From the NCBI GenBank assembly GCA_030849945.1, contig JAVDKK010000001.1, positions 744,001 to 808,000 of the forward strand: a stretch of DNA of 64,000 nucleotides, in the 5' to 3' direction. The DNA is from Schauerella fraxinea. Its GTDB lineage: Bacteria; Pseudomonadota; Gammaproteobacteria; Burkholderiales; Burkholderiaceae_B. Below are positions 60,671 through 64,000 of the stretch, piece by piece (the first letter of the stretch is position 1; each line of letters starts with the position of its first letter). The notes beneath the pieces are model-generated. The model searched no databases and had not been told where the DNA came from. It saw only the letters and a program-made list of their open reading frames with translations. A program made the position numbers and the translations under genes.

Positions 60671-62395
60671 TTACCGCGCGACTACCCGTTCGATCGTGGC
60701 GCGCACGTCTTCCAGCGACAGCGGTTTTTTCAGCATCACGGCATGTTCGCCCAATGACGCCCGCGTGGCGTCGAGATCGGCAATGCCGGTCATGAAGATC
60801 AACGGCAGGCCCGGGCGGATCTCGTCGATGACGCGGCCCAGCGTAACGCCGCTGAAGCCCTTCAGGGCCACGTCGCTGATGACCACATCCGGGATGTTGT
60901 GTTCGATCGCCCGCAGGGCTTCAAAGCCGCTTTCCACCCCGTGCACGGCATAGCCGCCGTCCACCAGCAACTCGCACAAATTATTGCGCACGTGCTCGTC
61001 ATCGTCGACCAGCAGGATCTTGATGGCCACGGGCGCACTCGGCGCTGTGTCGGCGTCTTGGGCGTTCGGCTGCGGGGCCGCACGATGATCTACGGCGCCG
61101 TCCAGTGCTTCGGGAACCGTTTTCAGAAATAGCCGTACGGTCGTGCCGACACCCAGTGTGCTGTCGATGCGGGCCGCGCCGTCGGCTTTGCGTGCGAAAC
61201 CCTGCACCTGGGCCAAGCCAAGGCCCGTCCCTTTGCCGTTGTCCTTGGTGGTGTAGAACGGCTCGAACACGCGGCTGGCCACCTGGGGCGCCATGCCGGG
61301 GCCATTGTCGGCAATCGAAAGTTCGACGTAGGTGCCCGGTGCCAACTCGTCGTCGCCATCGAGTTCGACCACACGCGTGGCAATGGCGATACGGCCCTGG
61401 TTGTTCATCGCATCGCGGGCGTTGACGATGATGTTGAGCACGGCGGCTTCGAATTGCGTACGGTCGCAAACCACCGTAGCGGCAGGCGCGGCGAGATCGA
61501 AATGCAGATCGACGGCCGGACCGATGGCGCTGGCGAGAAACTCGCGCATGCTGTCCAGATGTGGCGTGACACGGATTGGAGCCATGGCCGGCGCTTCGTC
61601 GCGCGAGAGCGTGAGCAGCTGGGCGATCAGGTCGCTGCCGCGCGTGACGGTTTTCAGCCCGCCTTGCGCCAGGCGTCGTACCTGTTCGGCGTTATCCGCC
61701 TTGCGGCGAATCAGCTCGAAGCCGGCATGCAAGGCTTGCAGCAGATTGTTGAAGTCGTGGGTGATGCCACTCGTCACATGGCCCACGGCGGCGACGCGTT
61801 GTCCGTGCCGAAAGCCGCGATAAGTTTGGTCGTCGTCCCCGAGCGCCGATACCACGCGGGCCTTGAGCTGACGGTTCTCGTCGTCACGTTCGCGCACGAA
61901 TTCGCGCAGCTCGATGAGCGACGCGGTCTGCCGGGCCAGTGCCTGCAACGCGGCGACCTGACGGTCGTCGATGGTACGTGCCACAGTGTCGATTACGCAA
62001 ACGGTGCCCAGTGCCTCGCCCTGTAGCGTGACGATGGGGGCACCCGCGTAAAAGCGGATATGTGGCGGGCCCAGCACCAGTGGACTCTGCGAGAACCGGG
62101 TATCCACCGACGTGTCTTCAACCACCAGCACATCGGCGGGCGTGAGGATGGCGTGCGCGCAAAAGGCGAAGTCGCGGTGCGTTTCGCGCACATCCAGGCC
62201 GATACAGGCCTTGAACCATTGGCGCTCGCGATCCACCAGCGACACCAATGCAATGGGCGCGCTGCACAACGCCGCGGCGAGTGACACGACGTCGTCAAAA
62301 GCCCGTTCGTCGGGCGTGTCCAGAATAGCAAGTTCGGTGAGTGCAGCCACGCGACGATCGTCATCGGGCGGGAGGGCGGCGGGCTGGTGAACCAT
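60671..62395 (-). CDS. Soluble hybrid histidine kinase: GAF, HisKA/HATPase, receiver
   Basis: The 574-residue product (start ATG 62395, which has AAAGGATT upstream; ATG 62446 has none) has no membrane helix. A GAF domain covers about residues 5-160. The HisKA-type region has H213 in SGITHDFNNLL, then the N-box NIIVNARDAM, DNGPGMAP and GKGTGLGLAQV. A receiver follows with phospho-acceptor D508 (ISDVALKG) and K near KKPLSLEDV. A small GAF-ligand or redox input is likely. No response regulator gene is adjacent, so output may be via phosphorelay to a distant partner. Confidence 0.88.
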   Translation of the reverse strand: MVHQPAALPPDDDRRVAALTELAILDTPDERAFDDVVSLAAALCSAPIALVSLVDRERQWFKACIGLDVRETHRDFAFCAHAILTPADVLVVEDTSVDTRFSQSPLVLGPPHIRFYAGAPIVTLQGEALGTVCVIDTVARTIDDRQVAALQALARQTASLIELREFVRERDDENRQLKARVVSALGDDDQTYRGFRHGQRVAAVGHVTSGITHDFNNLLQALHAGFELIRRKADNAEQVRRLAQGGLKTVTRGSDLIAQLLTLSRDEAPAMAPIRVTPHLDSMREFLASAIGPAVDLHFDLAAPAATVVCDRTQFEAAVLNIIVNARDAMNNQGRIAIATRVVELDGDDELAPGTYVELSIADNGPGMAPQVASRVFEPFYTTKDNGKGTGLGLAQVQGFARKADGAARIDSTLGVGTTVRLFLKTVPEALDGAVDHRAAPQPNAQDADTAPSAPVAIKILLVDDDEHVRNNLCELLVDGGYAVHGVESGFEALRAIEHNIPDVVISDVALKGFSGVTLGRVIDEIRPGLPLIFMTGIADLDATRASLGEHAVMLKKPLSLEDVRATIERVVAR

Positions 62396-62607
62396 GTGCA
62401 GTGCAATCCTTTCGGGGTAAAGCGCGCGTCCCGGTAGTGAAATCATGGGCGCGCAAGATGGAACGCAGTGCGTGGAAAGACGTCAGCGTGAGTCTACCGC
62501 CTGCACGGCGGGTGTTTGGCAAAAGTCGCCACCCGCAGGCCGTTTTCTAGTGTCGCTCAGCAATGATCGGGCCGCAATTCGTCCTTTCGCCTCATCCCTG
62601 TTTTTTC

Positions 62608-62637
62608 TTGACGGGCGCAATCGGGCAGGTCTACTAT
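62608..62637 (+). promoter_or_regulatory. Candidate promoter of the MaoC/Bug unit
   Basis: TTGACG (62608-62613, five of six) and TACTAT (62632-62637, four of six) with 18 bases between. It would give a leader of about 165 bases. Confidence 0.6.
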
Positions 62638-62646
62638 CGATACTAG

Positions 62647-62660
62647 TTTGTACGGACAAA
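62647..62660. promoter_or_regulatory. Possible operator palindrome
   Basis: TTTGT and ACAAA flank ACGG (62647-62660), just downstream of the predicted start site. GntR- and TetR-type repressors often bind such sites. No cognate regulator is in the window. Confidence 0.4.
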
Positions 62661-62805
62661 GTATTAAAGCAATCAAACTATCGAGACATGTATCGCGACT
62701 GGTGTGGCCGTTTCAGGCGTTTTGCCGCTTGAATGACTACGCGCCGAAGTCCATCGCAGGCGGAGGCGATCCAGTTCGAAGCACCCCCAGGCTCAAGGAG
62801 AACTC

Positions 62806-63309
62806 ATGATTACCGCTGTTGAAATCGCCCCCAATCGCTATCGCGCCGTGTACGGTCGTTTCTTTGAAGACTTCAATGTGGGCGACGTGTACGAACATCG
62901 CCCGGGACGCACGATCACCGATGCCGACAACATTCAGTTTTCGTTGTTGACCATGAATTACCACCCCATGCATTGCGATGCTGCGTATGCCGCCAAGAGC
63001 GAATTCGGCAAGTTGCTGGTGAGCAGCGGGCTCACAGTGGCGGTCGTGTTGGGCCTGACGGTCAATGACGTCAGCGCGCAAGCCGTGGCCAATCTGGGCT
63101 GGAAGGACATCACGCTTACCCATCCCGTGTTTGCCGGCGACACGCTGTATGCCGAGTCGGAAGTGCTCGACAAGCGCGAATCCAAGTCGCGCCCCAAGCA
63201 GGGGATCGTGACCGTACGCAGTAGCGCCACCAATCAAGACGGCGCCAAGATCATGACTTTCGAAAGGACGTTCCTGGTATCCAAGCGCGGTCACGGCGTG
63301 GGCGACTGA
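62806..63309 (+). CDS. MaoC-like dehydratase/hydratase
   Basis: A 167-residue hot-dog-fold protein of the MaoC family, which hydrates or dehydrates acyl-CoA. It has YEHRPGRTITDADNIQF, then a MNYHPMHCDAAYAAKSEFG segment (hydratase motif with His) and LGWKDITLTHPVFAGDTL. AAGGAG precedes the ATG. Substrate is unknown. It is 25 bases from a Bug-type solute-binding gene, suggesting a small carboxylate-catabolism unit. Confidence 0.85.
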   Translation: MITAVEIAPNRYRAVYGRFFEDFNVGDVYEHRPGRTITDADNIQFSLLTMNYHPMHCDAAYAAKSEFGKLLVSSGLTVAVVLGLTVNDVSAQAVANLGWKDITLTHPVFAGDTLYAESEVLDKRESKSRPKQGIVTVRSSATNQDGAKIMTFERTFLVSKRGHGVGD

Positions 63310-63334
63310 CCCCCCGCCAATGAGGAGACAAATA

Positions 63335-64000
63335 ATGAATAAGAAAATGATTGGCGCCGCAATGACGGCGCTCACCCTCGGTTTGGGCGCGATCGCGCCC
63401 GCGATGGCCGCAGACTACCCGTCCAAACCGCTACGCATCGTGGTGGGCTTTCCGCCTGGCCAGGCGACGGACATCATCGCGCGCCTGGTGGCCAAAAAGC
63501 TCGAAGAGGGCCTGAAGCAGCCCGTTGTGGTCGAGAACAAGCCGGGTGCCGGTGGCATTATCGGCACCGAGCAAGTCATCCGTGCCGAGCCCGATGGTTA
63601 TACGCTGCTGGTAAGTTCCAGCGGCCCGCTCGCCATCAATCCCAGCCTGTACAAGAACATCTCCTACGATCCGCTGCGCGACCTGGCGCCGATATCTGAA
63701 ATCGCCGTGGTGCCGCTGTTCCTGGCGGTGACGAACAATTCAAAAGCGAAAACGGCCGCCGATCTGGTGAAGATGGCGAAGGCGCAACCGGGCAAGCTCA
63801 ACTATGCCTCTGGCGGCAGCGGCGTGACCAGCCATCTCACGATGGAGTTGTTCAAGCACGCGCAGCAATTCGATATGCAGCATGTGCCCTACAAGGGCAG
63901 TCCCGCCGCCGTCACCGATCTGATCGGCGGACAGGTGGAAGCGATGATCGACACGGGCCCCGCGCTGATCGGCAACGCGCAAAGCGGCAAGCTGCGTCTG
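63335..64000 (+). CDS. Bug-family tripartite tricarboxylate transporter binding protein (3' end outside window)
   Basis: 222 codons visible, no stop before the window end. A signal peptide ends at about residue 26 (AMA-ADY). The mature part has YPSKPLRIVVGFPPGQATDIIAR and ENKPGAGGIIGTE, hallmarks of the Bug superfamily, which is very expanded in Bordetella and its relatives. These bind carboxylates, amino acids or aromatic compounds in the periplasm. GAGGAGAC precedes the start. The TctA/TctB partner, if any, is outside the window. Confidence 0.92.
   Translation, partial: MNKKMIGAAMTALTLGLGAIAPAMAADYPSKPLRIVVGFPPGQATDIIARLVAKKLEEGLKQPVVVENKPGAGGIIGTEQVIRAEPDGYTLLVSSSGPLAINPSLYKNISYDPLRDLAPISEIAVVPLFLAVTNNSKAKTAADLVKMAKAQPGKLNYASGGSGVTSHLTMELFKHAQQFDMQHVPYKGSPAAVTDLIGGQVEAMIDTGPALIGNAQSGKLRL

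Larger units (their letters stand above)
62396..62805. other. 410-base region before the MaoC-like gene
   Basis: The left part carries the leader of the leftward kinase. No gene is seen. A promoter and a palindrome for the MaoC gene are annotated separately. Confidence 0.6.

Noticed and set aside
1..64000. CRISPR arrays, tRNA or rRNA genes, insertion sequences and phage attachment sites
   Set aside because: I looked for regularly spaced repeats, cloverleaf-like and transposase-like sequences and found none that I could support.

Overview
This window reads as the chromosome of a GC-rich betaproteobacterium, most likely from the Alcaligenaceae (Bordetella/Achromobacter side of the Burkholderiales). 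The clues are the type VI secretion gene set, a Bug-family tricarboxylate-type binding protein, system II cytochrome c biogenesis (ResB/CcsA), a DsbD behind CutA, and the ribosomal protein sequences. The genus is inference; no 16S gene or tRNA is present.

Bases 1-18958 hold most of a type VI secretion system (T6SS). One run reads rightward (tagJ end, tssE, tssF, a DUF3540 gene, tssG, clpV, a YrhB/Imm35-like gene) and ends at a strong terminator. Two genes read leftward (an FHA protein and a small lipoprotein). A second rightward run carries tssJ, tssK, tssL with an OmpA-type end, tssM, tagF and a pseudokinase-PEGA protein. TssA, TssB, TssC, Hcp and VgrG are not in the window and probably lie to the left. 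The signalling parts look degenerate: the kinase-like protein lacks an N-lobe and catalytic residues, and the FHA domain has lost canonical residues.

Bases 19446-43697 are the str, S10, spc and alpha ribosomal operons in standard order from rpsL to rplQ, but broken twice. Between rpsJ and rplC sits a leftward siderophore receptor with a near-consensus Fur box, plus a rightward AraC regulator. Between rpsQ and rplN sits a leftward aldehyde dehydrogenase. In both places the upstream ribosomal segment ends in an intrinsic terminator and a sigma70-like promoter precedes the next segment, so the superoperon appears re-cut into separate units.

Bases 43912-46505 carry cutA and dsbD. Bases 46603-54335 form a sulfur amino acid cluster: a LysR regulator diverges from a thiol dioxygenase-like cupin, a cystathionine beta-lyase-like enzyme, a four-domain rhodanese protein with one active cysteine, and a complete polar amino acid ABC transporter. 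A palindrome overlapping the -35 of the dioxygenase promoter suits LysR control. I consider this the best candidate for an incompletely described pathway: import of a sulfur amino acid, C-S cleavage, thiol oxidation and sulfane transfer.

Bases 54439-60601 hold hemB and engB leftward, then a cytochrome c4-like protein, resB and ccsA rightward, making a heme and cytochrome c maturation neighbourhood. A soluble GAF/histidine kinase/receiver hybrid reads leftward (60671-62395). The window ends with a MaoC-like hydratase and the start of a Bug-type binding protein, preceded by a good promoter and a palindrome that may be an operator.
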